Positions 8,045-16,092 of a stretch of 64,000 nt of DNA are shown piece by piece (position 1 is the first letter of the stretch; each line of letters begins with the position of its first letter). The position numbers and the translations under genes are program-made. Under the pieces are notes generated by a model, which saw only the letters and a program-made list of their open reading frames with translations, was not told the DNA's origin and made no database searches. Source of the stretch: Streptomyces inusitatus. Lineage in GTDB: Bacteria; Actinomycetota; Actinomycetes; Streptomycetales; Streptomycetaceae. The DNA is taken from contig NZ_BMWG01000029.1 in assembly GCF_014651115.1 (NCBI RefSeq), positions 27,205 to 91,204 on the forward strand. The letters are read 5' to 3'.

Positions 8045-9751
8045 TCACACCGGGTTCGCCACCGGCCCCGGACCCGGTGCCGGAGCCCCACCCTCCTCGG
8101 GCCGGTCCGCCGTCTCACGGAGTGCCAGGACCGCCTGGATCAGCCCCGTGAAGAGAGGATGGGGCCGAGTGGGACGGGAGCGGAGTTCGGGGTGGGCCTG
8201 GGTTCCGACCAGATAGGGGTGGGCCTCGCGCGGATACTCCACGTACTCCACGAGCGTGTTGTCCGGCGAGGTGCCGGAGAACACCAGACCGGCCTTCCTC
8301 TCCAGCTCGCCGCGGTAGGAGTTGTTGACCTCGTACCGATGCCGGTGCCGTTCCTCCACACAGGGCCGGTCGCCGTGGACGGACCGTACGATCGAACCCG
8401 CGGCGAGCGTGGCCGGGTACAGCCCGAGCCGCATGGTGCCGCCCAGGTCGCCGTCCCCCGCCACGATGTCCGACTGCTCGGCCATGGTGGAGATCACCGG
8501 CTCCGCCGCCCCCGCGTCGAACTCGGTGGAGTTCGCCTTCTCGATCCCGGCCAGGTTCCGGGCGGCCTCGATCACGATGCACTGGAGTCCCAGGCAGAGG
8601 CCGAGAAGCGGAATGAGGTTCTCACGGGCGTGGGTGATGGCGCCGATCTTGCCGTCGACCCCCCGCTCCCCGAACCCTCCGGGTATCACCACCGCGTCCA
8701 CATCGCCCAGCTCCCGGGCGGCGCCCTCCGGAGTCTCGCACTCCTCGGAGGCCACCCACTTGATCCGGGTCCGCGCGCTGTTGGCGAAGCCGCCGGCGCG
8801 AATGGCCTCGGTCACCGAGAGATAGGCGTCCGGCAGGTCGATGTACTTGCCGACCAGCGCCACCGTGACCTCGTGGTCCGGCCGGTGCACCCGGCGCAGC
8901 AGATCGTCCCACTGACGCCAGTCCACGTCCCGGAACGGCAGGTCCAGCTTGCGGACCACATAGGCGTCCAGGCCCTCCGAGTGCAGCACCTTGGGAATGT
9001 CGTAGATCGACTTCGCGTCGATCGCGGCGACCACCGCGGCCTGGTCGACGTCGCACATCGACGAGACCTTTCGTTTCACCGCGATCGGCACCTCCCGGTC
9101 CGCCCTGAGCACGATCGCGTCCGGCTGGATGCCGATGTTGCGCAGCGCGGCGACCGAATGCTGGGTGGGTTTGGTCTTCAGCTCGCCCGACGGACCGATG
9201 TACGGGAGCAGGGAGATGTGCACGACGAAGACATTCTCCCGGCCGACCTCACGGCGGACCTGCCGGATCGCCTCCAGGAAGGGCAGGGACTCGATGTCGC
9301 CGACGGTGCCTCCGACTTCGGTGATCACCACGTCGATGTCGTCGGTGGCCAGCCGCCGGATCCGGCTCTTGATCTCATTGGTGATGTGGGGAATGACCTG
9401 CACGGTGTCGCCCAGATACGCCCCGCGCCGTTCCTCGGCGATCACCGTCGAGTACACCTGGCCCGTGGTGACGTTCGCCGAGGCGTCCAGATCCTCGTCG
9501 AGGAAACGCTCGTAGTGCCCGATGTCCAGATCCGTCTCGGCACCGTCGTTCGTGACGAACACCTCCCCGTGCTGGAACGGGTTCATCGTGCCCGGATCGA
9601 CATTCAGATAAGGGTCCAGCTTCTGCATCGTCACCCGCAGCCCCCGCGCCTTGAGCAGGACTCCCAGGCTGGAGGCGGTGAGGCCCTTGCCCAAGGAGGA
9701 GGCGACACCTCCGGTGACGAAGATGTGCTTGGTCGGTTCGGTACGGCCCAT
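8045..9751 (-). CDS. pyrG: CTP synthase (glutamine hydrolysing)
   Basis: This enzyme makes CTP from UTP, ATP and glutamine. The 568-residue protein has the N-terminal synthase domain (HIFVTGGVASSLGKGLTAS with its P-loop-like motif, KLDPYLNVDPGTMNPFQHGE) and a C-terminal class-I glutaminase with Cys in GLCLGLQC and the His/Glu pair in QAHPELRSRP, so it appears fully active. It diverges from the flavin reductase/pyrimidine-type gene cluster across a long gap. In Streptomyces the housekeeping pyrG normally sits in the chromosome core, whereas this copy is within ~56 kb of a telomere, so it may be a second, pathway-linked or resistance copy. The window cannot show whether another exists. Confidence 0.97.
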   Translation of the reverse strand: MGRTEPTKHIFVTGGVASSLGKGLTASSLGVLLKARGLRVTMQKLDPYLNVDPGTMNPFQHGEVFVTNDGAETDLDIGHYERFLDEDLDASANVTTGQVYSTVIAEERRGAYLGDTVQVIPHITNEIKSRIRRLATDDIDVVITEVGGTVGDIESLPFLEAIRQVRREVGRENVFVVHISLLPYIGPSGELKTKPTQHSVAALRNIGIQPDAIVLRADREVPIAVKRKVSSMCDVDQAAVVAAIDAKSIYDIPKVLHSEGLDAYVVRKLDLPFRDVDWRQWDDLLRRVHRPDHEVTVALVGKYIDLPDAYLSVTEAIRAGGFANSARTRIKWVASEECETPEGAARELGDVDAVVIPGGFGERGVDGKIGAITHARENLIPLLGLCLGLQCIVIEAARNLAGIEKANSTEFDAGAAEPVISTMAEQSDIVAGDGDLGGTMRLGLYPATLAAGSIVRSVHGDRPCVEERHRHRYEVNNSYRGELERKAGLVFSGTSPDNTLVEYVEYPREAHPYLVGTQAHPELRSRPTRPHPLFTGLIQAVLALRETADRPEEGGAPAPGPGPVANPV

Positions 9752-10511
9752 GTCTGGTCAGCTCCTGTGGGAACGGTGGTGGCGGCCCCGGTCCCGACGC
9801 GCGGCGCGATGGCGTGCTTCTGGAGTGGACTTCGGTCCGGGGCGCGGGTCGGTATTCGGTCCTGCGGCAGGTGCGCATAAGGCGAAGAGGCCTGCCCGGG
9901 CGGCGGGTTCGTCGGTCGGCCCGGGCGGAGAACGTAGGCGTTCGCGCAGAGAGGCTACCCGGCGATTCGGGGACGCCACGGGGAAAACGAGCCGTTTACG
10001 GGTTCGGCGGCGTGATCCACTCCTTCCTGGCAGGGGATTCGGCTGCTTTCCGTTCACGGAATCTTAATTCTCGGAGACTTCGGAATCTGCGGAGTGGCTG
10101 GATCGCGCTGGACGATGGCTGGCTCGATTTTCGCCGAAGGGAAGCGGGGTGTGTCATTCCGCAGCACTCGCCCGGATGAGAACGGCGAGCTGAGAGCCGG
10201 TGTTCCGGCCGGCGGCGACCATGCGATCTCTCCTGTGTCCGCGTGCGGGAACCGGTGTCCCATGGCGGGATCCTTCCGCGAGATTCTCGCCATCGGAAAA
10301 TGATCTATTGGCATATCTGTTCCGACCGTGCATGCTTGTTGTCGTCCGGAGGGGTCCTCCGGGTGGATGGAGGCAGACCCCTTGGAAGGCCAGGGGGTCA
10401 GTTGCTCTTTCCTGTTCTCAGCGCCTGTCGCATCACCTTTTCAGTACAAGGGAATCCTCTGGTGCCACTGTCTGTCGGAGCAGTGGCGCGTGCTCGATGA
10501 GTGGGGAGAAA
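9752..10511. other. Long divergent intergenic region with stem-loops
   Basis: About 760 bases without a convincing gene separate pyrG from the flavin reductase. The right half is less GC-rich and contains hairpins, notably CCGGAGG-GGT-CCTCCGG at 10346-10362 and GACCCC/GGGGTC at 10376-10399, in what would be the 5' leader of the reductase mRNA. I could not match it to a known riboswitch consensus. It probably carries both divergent promoters and their regulation. Confidence 0.5.
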
Positions 10512-11024
10512 ATGCCTACGGACAACGCGCCAAAGGTCTTAGGAGAGCAGGCCTCAGCGCCCTTCCGGTCCGTGCTCGGGAACTTCTGTTCCGGTGTCAC
10601 GGTTGTCACCGCCCAAAGCCCCGATGGGCCGGTTGGATTTACTTGTCAGGCATTCTCGTCGCTCTCTCTGGACCCGCCGCGGGTCATGCTGGGCGTCAGC
10701 CGCACCTCGACCACCTGGCCGGTGATCAGCGAGCTCCGGCACTTCGGCGTCAACATCCTCGCGGAGGATCAGCGGCGGCTGAGCGAGGGGTTCGCGCGCT
10801 CCGGAGGGGACAAGTTCGACGGCGTCCCCTGGGACCGCTCGCCGGGCGGATCCCCGCTGCTCGCCGGCGCGTCCGCGTGGATCGAGTGCGAGCTGAACGC
10901 CGAGTACCCCGGCGGTGACCATGTGATCGTGGTCGGGGACGTCCGCTGGCTGCGCGCGGGTCTGTCCGAACGGCCGCTGCTGTATCACCGGGGCCGCTAC
11001 GCCGGTCTTCGCGCCACCGGCTGA
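10512..11024 (+). CDS. Flavin reductase-like FMN-binding protein
   Basis: This 170-residue protein is of the HpaC/RutF type: an NAD(P)H:flavin oxidoreductase that supplies reduced FMN to a partner monooxygenase. Family hallmarks are the N-terminal FRSVLGNFCSGVTVVTA, the phosphate-binding SFSSLSLDPPRVMLGVS-like stretch and the C-terminal HVIVVGDV with a final LLYHRGRY. The ATG at 10512 is chosen for GGGGAG just upstream; an ATG at 10497 is an alternative. The likely partner is the NtaA/DszA-type monooxygenase encoded 3 kb downstream. It is the first gene of the rightward cluster. Confidence 0.88.
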   Translation: MPTDNAPKVLGEQASAPFRSVLGNFCSGVTVVTAQSPDGPVGFTCQAFSSLSLDPPRVMLGVSRTSTTWPVISELRHFGVNILAEDQRRLSEGFARSGGDKFDGVPWDRSPGGSPLLAGASAWIECELNAEYPGGDHVIVVGDVRWLRAGLSERPLLYHRGRYAGLRATG

Positions 11025-11285
11025 CCGCTCCTCCCTCCCCCCCCCGCCACCGCCCGGTCCCGCCATCGGCCCGACCGGCCCCGAGCGATCCCGATCACCC
11101 GTCGCCCGCCCCGCGCGGGCCGTCTCCCCCTTCACCGGCGCCGGCCCGTCCGGCCGTCCGCCCCGTACCAGGCAATCGATCAGCCATCTCGTCGCCTCCG
11201 AGCGCCCTCACGGCGCTTTCCCCGAGGCGAACGAGCCGTGCCGCACGCCGCCGTGGCGCGTCGCGGAACACTGAGGAGAGTTCAT

Positions 11286-11831
11286 ATGTCGACCACCGCC
11301 CTTCCGTCCGGACTGCTCACCGGCCTCGACGTCTTCGTCGGGGGCCCGATCCAGCACGCCATCCTCCCCAATGGATTCGTCCACCAGCTCCAGGACGCCA
11401 TCCAGACGGCGATCTCCGTCGCCGAGGAGAACGGCGCCACCACCTTCTCCGCCCACCGCGTGGAGGAGTTCGGCGCGCAGACCGCCGCCTTCACCCCCGA
11501 GCAGGTCTCCGTCCGGGACTTCCGCTGGATGCGCAAGTGCGATGTCTTTGTCCCGGTCCTGCCCGTCCTGGAGGATCTGACGCTGCGCCGCACCGACGGC
11601 ACCCATGTGGAGCTGGGGTGGGCGACCGCCCTCGGCCGCCCGATCGTGATGATCACCAAGCAGCCGTTCGTCGAGTCCGCGAGCCACCTCCTCAAGGGCC
11701 TGCACCGGGTCGGCTCCGTACGGACCATCGACTTCGACGAGTTCCTCGACAAGCCCAGCCTGCTGACCGAGGCCATCCTCGCCGCCACCGAGCGGCAGCG
11801 CGAAGCCGTCAACGCCGGCTTCGTCGCCTGA
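11286..11831 (+). CDS. Nucleoside 2-deoxyribosyltransferase/CMP N-glycosidase-like protein
   Basis: This 181-residue protein has the fold signatures of the nucleoside 2-deoxyribosyltransferase superfamily: glycine-rich N-terminus DVFVGGPIQHA, acidic/aromatic middle, and THVELGWATALGRPIVMI, where the Glu is the expected catalytic nucleophile (about residue 118). Relatives in nucleoside-antibiotic pathways (MilB, BlsM) hydrolyse CMP-type nucleotides to the free base. Cleaving a pyrimidine nucleotide or nucleoside is therefore a reasonable inference, and it fits the neighbouring CTP synthase and ring-processing enzymes. ATG 11286 is preceded by GAGGAGAG. The substrate is not proven. Confidence 0.8.
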   Translation: MSTTALPSGLLTGLDVFVGGPIQHAILPNGFVHQLQDAIQTAISVAEENGATTFSAHRVEEFGAQTAAFTPEQVSVRDFRWMRKCDVFVPVLPVLEDLTLRRTDGTHVELGWATALGRPIVMITKQPFVESASHLLKGLHRVGSVRTIDFDEFLDKPSLLTEAILAATERQREAVNAGFVA

Positions 11832-11885
11832 CCTTCCCCGGAGAACTCCCGGCCCATCGATCGCCCACCCCCACCGGAGGACCGT

Positions 11886-12749
11886 GTGTCCGACCTGTCC
11901 ATATTGGGCATACCCATAGCCAATCCTGTGATCGTCGGTTCCGGGCTTCTGACCGATCAGGAGCGCAATATCCGCAAACTGATCGAGACGGGCGCGGGAG
12001 CCGTCGTCACCAAGACCATCCATCCGAGCCCGCCCGCCGGACTGGACGAACGCATCCTCCGGCTCCCGGTCGGGATGCTCAACAGCACCACCTACTCCAA
12101 GCGCTCGGTCGCCCACTGGCTGGGAGTGCTGCGCTCGTTCGCGGACGACGGGCTGCCGGTGATCGCCTCGATCCACGCCGACAGCCCGGCCGAACTCGCC
12201 GTCCTCGCCGCCGAGGTGCAGAGCACCGGCTGCCGCGCGCTCGAACTCGGCATCTCCTGCCTCAACGAGGAGTCCGGGCTCCCGGACGACAACGCGGACC
12301 GGGTGTACTCGTACACCTCCGAGGTCCGGACCCGCACCTCGCTGCCCGTCTCGGTCAAACTCGCCATCGGGGAGGGTCTGGAGGACCGGGTACGGGCCGC
12401 CATCGCCGGCGGCGCGGACGCCGTCACCCTCAGCGACACCATCTCCGGGGCCGCGGTGGCCCCGGAGAGCGGCGAGCTGGAACTCGGCGGGGTGTACGGC
12501 TACTCGGGGCCCGGGATCAAACCACTGGTGCTCGCGGCGATCTGGCGGCTGCGCCGCCGCCGGTTCACCCTCCCGATCATGGGGGTCGGCGGTATCGCCT
12601 CCGGCCGCGACGTCGCCGACTATCTCCAGGTCGGCGCGGACGTGACCCAGGTGTACACCGCCCTGCACACCGACATGTACACCACCTTGGACCGGATCGT
12701 CACCGAGGCCGCGGCGATCACCGCGGTGCCGCAGGAGGCGCCGGTATGA
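11886..12749 (+). CDS. Dihydroorotate dehydrogenase-like flavoprotein
   Basis: This 287-residue FMN TIM-barrel protein is related to class-1 dihydroorotate dehydrogenase and the PreA domain of dihydropyrimidine dehydrogenase. It shows the N-terminal GIPIANPVIVGSG, TKTIHPSP, LELGISCLNE (equivalent to the catalytic-loop/asparagine motif LNISCPN), SVKLA, and the phosphate-binding GVGGIASGRDVADYLQVGAD. The proline of the usual SCPN motif is Leu here and the loop is altered, so the substrate is probably not dihydroorotate. GTG start 11886 has CCGGAGG upstream. The stop overlaps the creatininase-like ATG (ATGA). Reduction or oxidation of a dihydropyrimidine is inferred. Confidence 0.85.
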   Translation: MSDLSILGIPIANPVIVGSGLLTDQERNIRKLIETGAGAVVTKTIHPSPPAGLDERILRLPVGMLNSTTYSKRSVAHWLGVLRSFADDGLPVIASIHADSPAELAVLAAEVQSTGCRALELGISCLNEESGLPDDNADRVYSYTSEVRTRTSLPVSVKLAIGEGLEDRVRAAIAGGADAVTLSDTISGAAVAPESGELELGGVYGYSGPGIKPLVLAAIWRLRRRRFTLPIMGVGGIASGRDVADYLQVGADVTQVYTALHTDMYTTLDRIVTEAAAITAVPQEAPV

Positions 12750-13600
12750 CCGGCCCGCGCCAAGGCCCCCGCTTCTACGCGGACCTGACCAGCGCCGAGA
12801 CGCCCGGCGCTCTGGGCGGTCAGACCGTCCTGTGGCCGGTCGGAGCCACCGAACAGCACGGGCCGCATCTGCCGCTCTCCGTCGACTCCGTGCTCGCCGA
12901 GGAGTTCGCCCGCGCGATCGCCGGGGAGCTGGACGGCTTCGTCCTCCCCGTGCAGCCGGTGGCGGCCCGCTCGCTGCCCCAGAGCGGCGGAGGGCTGTCC
13001 TTCCCCGGCACACTGCACGTCAACGGCGACACCCTCGTCCGGTTCCTGCGCGAGGCCCTCCTCTCGCTCACCGGTCTGCCCTTCTCGCGGCTGCTGGTGG
13101 TCAACGGCCACTTCGAGAACGAGCCGTTCATCTTTGAAGCGCTGGACCAGGTGCGTCAGCAGGGCGGGTTCGAGGGCAAGGAGGTGCTCGCCTTCAGCTG
13201 GTGGAGCCTGGTCCAGGAATCCTGGCTGCGGGCCGAACTGCCCGAATTCCCCGGCTGGCACGCCGAGCACGCGGGGGTCACCGAGACCAGTCTGATGCTG
13301 TACCTCCGGCCCGATCTGGTACGGGAGGCCAGGCCGGGCCATGACAGACCGCCGCGCAACGGCGTCTATCTGCACCCGATCGACGTCGCCCGGACCACCA
13401 ACGAGGGCGTGCTGTCCTCCACGAGCGGCTCCAGCGCGGCTCTCGGCGAGAAACTCTTCCGCCATGTGGTCGCCGAGGCCGCCGCCCTGGTCCGGGGCGG
13501 CGAGGGGCTGCTCACCCGCGACCGGCCGGACCATCGGGCAGAAGCCCCCGGCGCCGTACCGTCCACCACCGCCAGGACCGAGGGGTCAGAGACATCATGA
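12746..13600 (+). CDS. Creatininase family amidohydrolase
   Basis: This 284-residue metal-dependent amidohydrolase belongs to the family that includes creatininase, the formamide hydrolase ArfB and MftE. The metal ligands are visible in WPVGATEQHGPHLPLSVDS (Glu, His, Asp, about residues 31-49), NGHFEN and HAGVTETS. Members open cyclic amides or cleave formamides and small amides, so it could open a reduced pyrimidine-like ring made by its neighbours. It begins inside the previous stop codon and ends in an ATGA overlap with the monooxygenase, indicating tight coupling. The C-terminal ~30 residues are low-complexity. Confidence 0.9.
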   Translation: MTGPRQGPRFYADLTSAETPGALGGQTVLWPVGATEQHGPHLPLSVDSVLAEEFARAIAGELDGFVLPVQPVAARSLPQSGGGLSFPGTLHVNGDTLVRFLREALLSLTGLPFSRLLVVNGHFENEPFIFEALDQVRQQGGFEGKEVLAFSWWSLVQESWLRAELPEFPGWHAEHAGVTETSLMLYLRPDLVREARPGHDRPPRNGVYLHPIDVARTTNEGVLSSTSGSSAALGEKLFRHVVAEAAALVRGGEGLLTRDRPDHRAEAPGAVPSTTARTEGSETS

Positions 13601-14910
13601 GCCGCCCGTTCCACCTCGCTTTCATCTTCAACTTCACCCCGGACGACTGGCAGGGCCCCTTCGGTTCGGGGGGCACGCCGTGGGACGGGAAGTTCCACAC
13701 CGAGGTCGCCCAGGCACTGGAACGCGCCTGCTTCGACTACGTCATCATCGAGGACAAGCTGATGGTGCCGGAGAGCTACGGCGGCTCCGCCGAGGCCGTG
13801 CTCAAGCAGGCCATGGTCGCGCCCAAGCACGACCCGGTGCCGCTGGCGGTCGCGATGGGGCTGGCGACACAGCATCTCGGCATCGTCGCCACCCTGTCCA
13901 CGATGGCCTATCCGCCCTTCATGACCGCGAGGCTCTCCTCCACCATGGACAGCATGCTGGGCGGGCGGTTCGGCTGGAACATCGTCACCAGCGCCGAGGA
14001 CCTGGCCGCGCAGAACTTCGGCATGGACGTGCTGCCGCCGCGCGATGTGCGGTACGAGATGGCCGACGAGTACGTGGACGTGGTCAAGCAGCTCTTCGAC
14101 TCCTGGGACAAGGACGCGGTCGTCATCGACCGGGAGAAGGGCGTCTACGCCGACCACACCAAGGTCCGCCCGGTCCACTTCAAGGGCAAGCACTTCTCGG
14201 TGCGCGGCCCGCTGAACACCGTGCCCTCGCCGCAGCACCGCCCCGCGTTCGTCCAGGCGGGCGCGTCACCGCGCGGCCAGCGGTTCGCCGCCCGCAACGC
14301 CGACTCGATCATCGCGATCGGCAGCGGGGTCGAGAGCATGCGGGAGTTCCGCGAGAACGTCCGCCGGTACGCGGCCGAGGCCGGCCGGGACCCCGACGAG
14401 ATCAAGGTGCTCTTCTGCGTCACGCCCACCCTGGGGGAGACCCTGGAGGAGGCCGAGGCCAAGCAGGCCCGGATGGTCGCGTCACCGAGGTTCACCCAGA
14501 ACATCCTGGCCCAGATCTCCTCCCTGACGGAGATCGACTTCATGCGGTTCGAGCTGGACGAGCCGCTGCCGCACAAGCTCACCACCAACGGCGAGCAGGG
14601 ATCGCTGGACAAGTTCCAGCAGTGGGGCAGCGGCAAGACCCTGCGTCAGCTGGCGGTGGACGGAGCGGGCGGCCTGGTCTCCTCGGTCGAGCTGATCGGC
14701 ACTCCGGACCAGGTCGCCGAACGGATGGGCGAGATCATGGAGGAGGTCGGCGGCGACGGCTTCATGATCACCACGCCGCTGCTCCGGCTCAACCGGCGCT
14801 ACATCACGGAGGTCGCGGACGGTCTCGTACCCGCTCTCCAGCGCCGTGGCCTGACCCGCTCGGTGTACACGCCCGGCGCGACCCTGCGGGAGAACCTCAG
14901 GGAGTTCTGA
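13597..14910 (+). CDS. NtaA/SnaA/DszA-type FMN-dependent monooxygenase
   Basis: This 437-residue luciferase-like (LLM) monooxygenase uses reduced FMN and O2. The subfamily marker GWNIVTS follows the MLGGRF turn (about residues 120-130), and length and ends match the NtaA/DszA group rather than shorter LLM proteins. Relatives include nitrilotriacetate monooxygenase, the sulfone monooxygenase DszA and the uracil-opening RutA, some of which use flavin-N5-peroxide to break C-N or C-S bonds. The flavin reductase at 10512 is the likely FMNH2 source. The coupled position after the amidohydrolase argues for one pathway. Oxidative ring opening is inference. Confidence 0.93.
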   Translation: MSRPFHLAFIFNFTPDDWQGPFGSGGTPWDGKFHTEVAQALERACFDYVIIEDKLMVPESYGGSAEAVLKQAMVAPKHDPVPLAVAMGLATQHLGIVATLSTMAYPPFMTARLSSTMDSMLGGRFGWNIVTSAEDLAAQNFGMDVLPPRDVRYEMADEYVDVVKQLFDSWDKDAVVIDREKGVYADHTKVRPVHFKGKHFSVRGPLNTVPSPQHRPAFVQAGASPRGQRFAARNADSIIAIGSGVESMREFRENVRRYAAEAGRDPDEIKVLFCVTPTLGETLEEAEAKQARMVASPRFTQNILAQISSLTEIDFMRFELDEPLPHKLTTNGEQGSLDKFQQWGSGKTLRQLAVDGAGGLVSSVELIGTPDQVAERMGEIMEEVGGDGFMITTPLLRLNRRYITEVADGLVPALQRRGLTRSVYTPGATLRENLREF

Positions 14911-14996
14911 CCGCTCGCGGGCGGGAGGCCCCTCGCCGCCGCGGAGAGCCGGCGACCGCCTCCCGCCCCCACCCCGTCCACCACGGAGGAACAGAG

Positions 14997-15608
14997 ATGA
15001 CGCACGCCCCCGCCACCGGGCTCGCCCTGGACGCCGCCGCCCAGAACCTGCTCTTCAAAGAGGCGTACACGACCAAGGCCTTCGCCCAGGACCCCGTCCC
15101 CGAAGAGACGATCCAGGCCGTCCACGACCTGGTCAAGTACGGTCCGACGGCCTTCAACCAGCAGCCGCTGCGCGTCGTTCTCGTACGCTCGGACGAGGCG
15201 CGGGAGCGGCTGCTCGGCCATCTGTCGCGGGGCAACCGCGCCCAGTCCGAGACCGCCCCGCTCATCGCGGTCCTGGGCGCCGACCACGACTTCCACACCG
15301 AACTCCCCGAGCAGTTCCCGGCCTTCCCCGAGGCCGCGACACGCTTCTACGGGGATCCCGCCGTACGGGAGCGCTCCGCCGTGTTCAACGGAGCGCTGCA
15401 AGCGGCGTACTTCCTCATCGGGGTCCGGGCGGCCGGACTCGCCGCCGGACCGATGACCGGGTACGACGCCGAGGGCGTGACGAAGGAATTCTTCCCCGGC
15501 GGCGGCCACACCGTGCTCGCGGTCGTCAACATCGGTCTCCCGGCCGAGGGCGGCGCGCCCTCGCGCGGGCCGAGGCTGGGTTATGAGACGGTCTTCTCCA
15601 CCAGATGA
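14997..15608 (+). CDS. RutE-like nitroreductase family protein
   Basis: This 203-residue flavoprotein is close in pattern to RutE/HadB malonic semialdehyde reductase of the uracil-degrading Rut pathway. Recognisable matches are VKYGPTAFNQQPLRVVLV, the central NGALQAAYFLIGVRAAGL and AGPMTGYD with ILxNIG-like LAVVNIGLP. In E. coli RutE acts with the RutA oxygenase and RutF reductase. Here it follows an NtaA-type oxygenase after an 86-bp gap, with AC-GGAGG before ATG 14997. Its end overlaps the convergent HxlR gene by 28 bases. The exact substrate (aldehyde, enone or peracid intermediate) is unknown. Confidence 0.88.
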   Translation: MTHAPATGLALDAAAQNLLFKEAYTTKAFAQDPVPEETIQAVHDLVKYGPTAFNQQPLRVVLVRSDEARERLLGHLSRGNRAQSETAPLIAVLGADHDFHTELPEQFPAFPEAATRFYGDPAVRERSAVFNGALQAAYFLIGVRAAGLAAGPMTGYDAEGVTKEFFPGGGHTVLAVVNIGLPAEGGAPSRGPRLGYETVFSTR

Positions 15609-16003
15609 CCGGTCTTCTCCGCCGGCTGGTCGGAGCCCTGCCCGACAGGCGGCCGCAGCGCGCTCGGCGGCCTCCCGTGGGCGTCCAGATACCAGCGGCC
15701 CCAGGAGTCCAGCATGCCCGCTATGGAGTCGAGGCCCCGGCCGGTCTCGGTCAGCGCGTACTCCACCCGTGGCGGCACCTCGCGGTAGACCGTGCGCTCG
15801 ACCAGCCCGTCGGCCTCCATCTCGCGCAGCTGGCGGGTGAGCATCCGCGCGGTGATGCGCGGCATGCCGCGCTTCAGCTCGCTGAACCGCTGTGTGCCGC
15901 ACAGCAGCTGCTTGAGGATCGCCAGCTTCCAGCGGCCGCCGAGCACCTCCATCGCGATCTCGATCGCACAGTAGTCCGGCGTGTCGTCGACAGTGCTCCG
16001 CAT
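15581..16003 (-). CDS. HxlR family transcriptional regulator
   Basis: This 140-residue winged-helix regulator has the family core CAIEIAMEVLGGRWKLAILK, FSELKRGMPRITARMLTRQL and the basic wing YREVPPRVEYALTETGRGL. It diverges from the MFS exporter gene, and its 3' end overlaps the RutE-like gene, so it is physically embedded in the cluster and probably controls the exporter and perhaps the enzymes. ATG 16003 is preferred (GGGGAGG at good distance) over TTG 16006. HxlR proteins often sense electrophiles or aldehydes; whether this one does is unknown. Confidence 0.92.
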   Translation of the reverse strand: MRSTVDDTPDYCAIEIAMEVLGGRWKLAILKQLLCGTQRFSELKRGMPRITARMLTRQLREMEADGLVERTVYREVPPRVEYALTETGRGLDSIAGMLDSWGRWYLDAHGRPPSALRPPVGQGSDQPAEKTGHLVEKTVS

Positions 16004-16030
16004 CAACGCCTCCCCTCGGTATACAGATTG

Positions 16031-16088
16031 GCACTATGGCACATGAATGACCGTACTTGCCAAGGCGATAGCCAGCGCACGATAGTGC
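16031..16088. promoter_or_regulatory. Divergent HxlR/MFS promoter region with inverted half-sites
   Basis: GCACTAT (16031-16037) and ATAGTGC (16082-16088) are inverted copies 44 bp apart, bracketing the likely promoters. A -35-like TTGCCA at 16058-16063 with GATAGT at 16081-16086 (17-bp spacing) could drive the MFS gene. Control by the HxlR protein is inferred. Confidence 0.35.
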
Positions 16089-16092
16089 TGCC

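Noticed and set aside
10330..10511. Flavin (FMN) or TPP riboswitch before the flavin reductase
   Set aside because: Neither conserved core could be found; only generic hairpins are present.
13597..15608. Complete Rut uracil-degradation operon
   Set aside because: The oxygenase carries the NtaA/DszA marker GWNIVTS rather than a RutA pattern, and RutB, RutC and RutD equivalents are missing.
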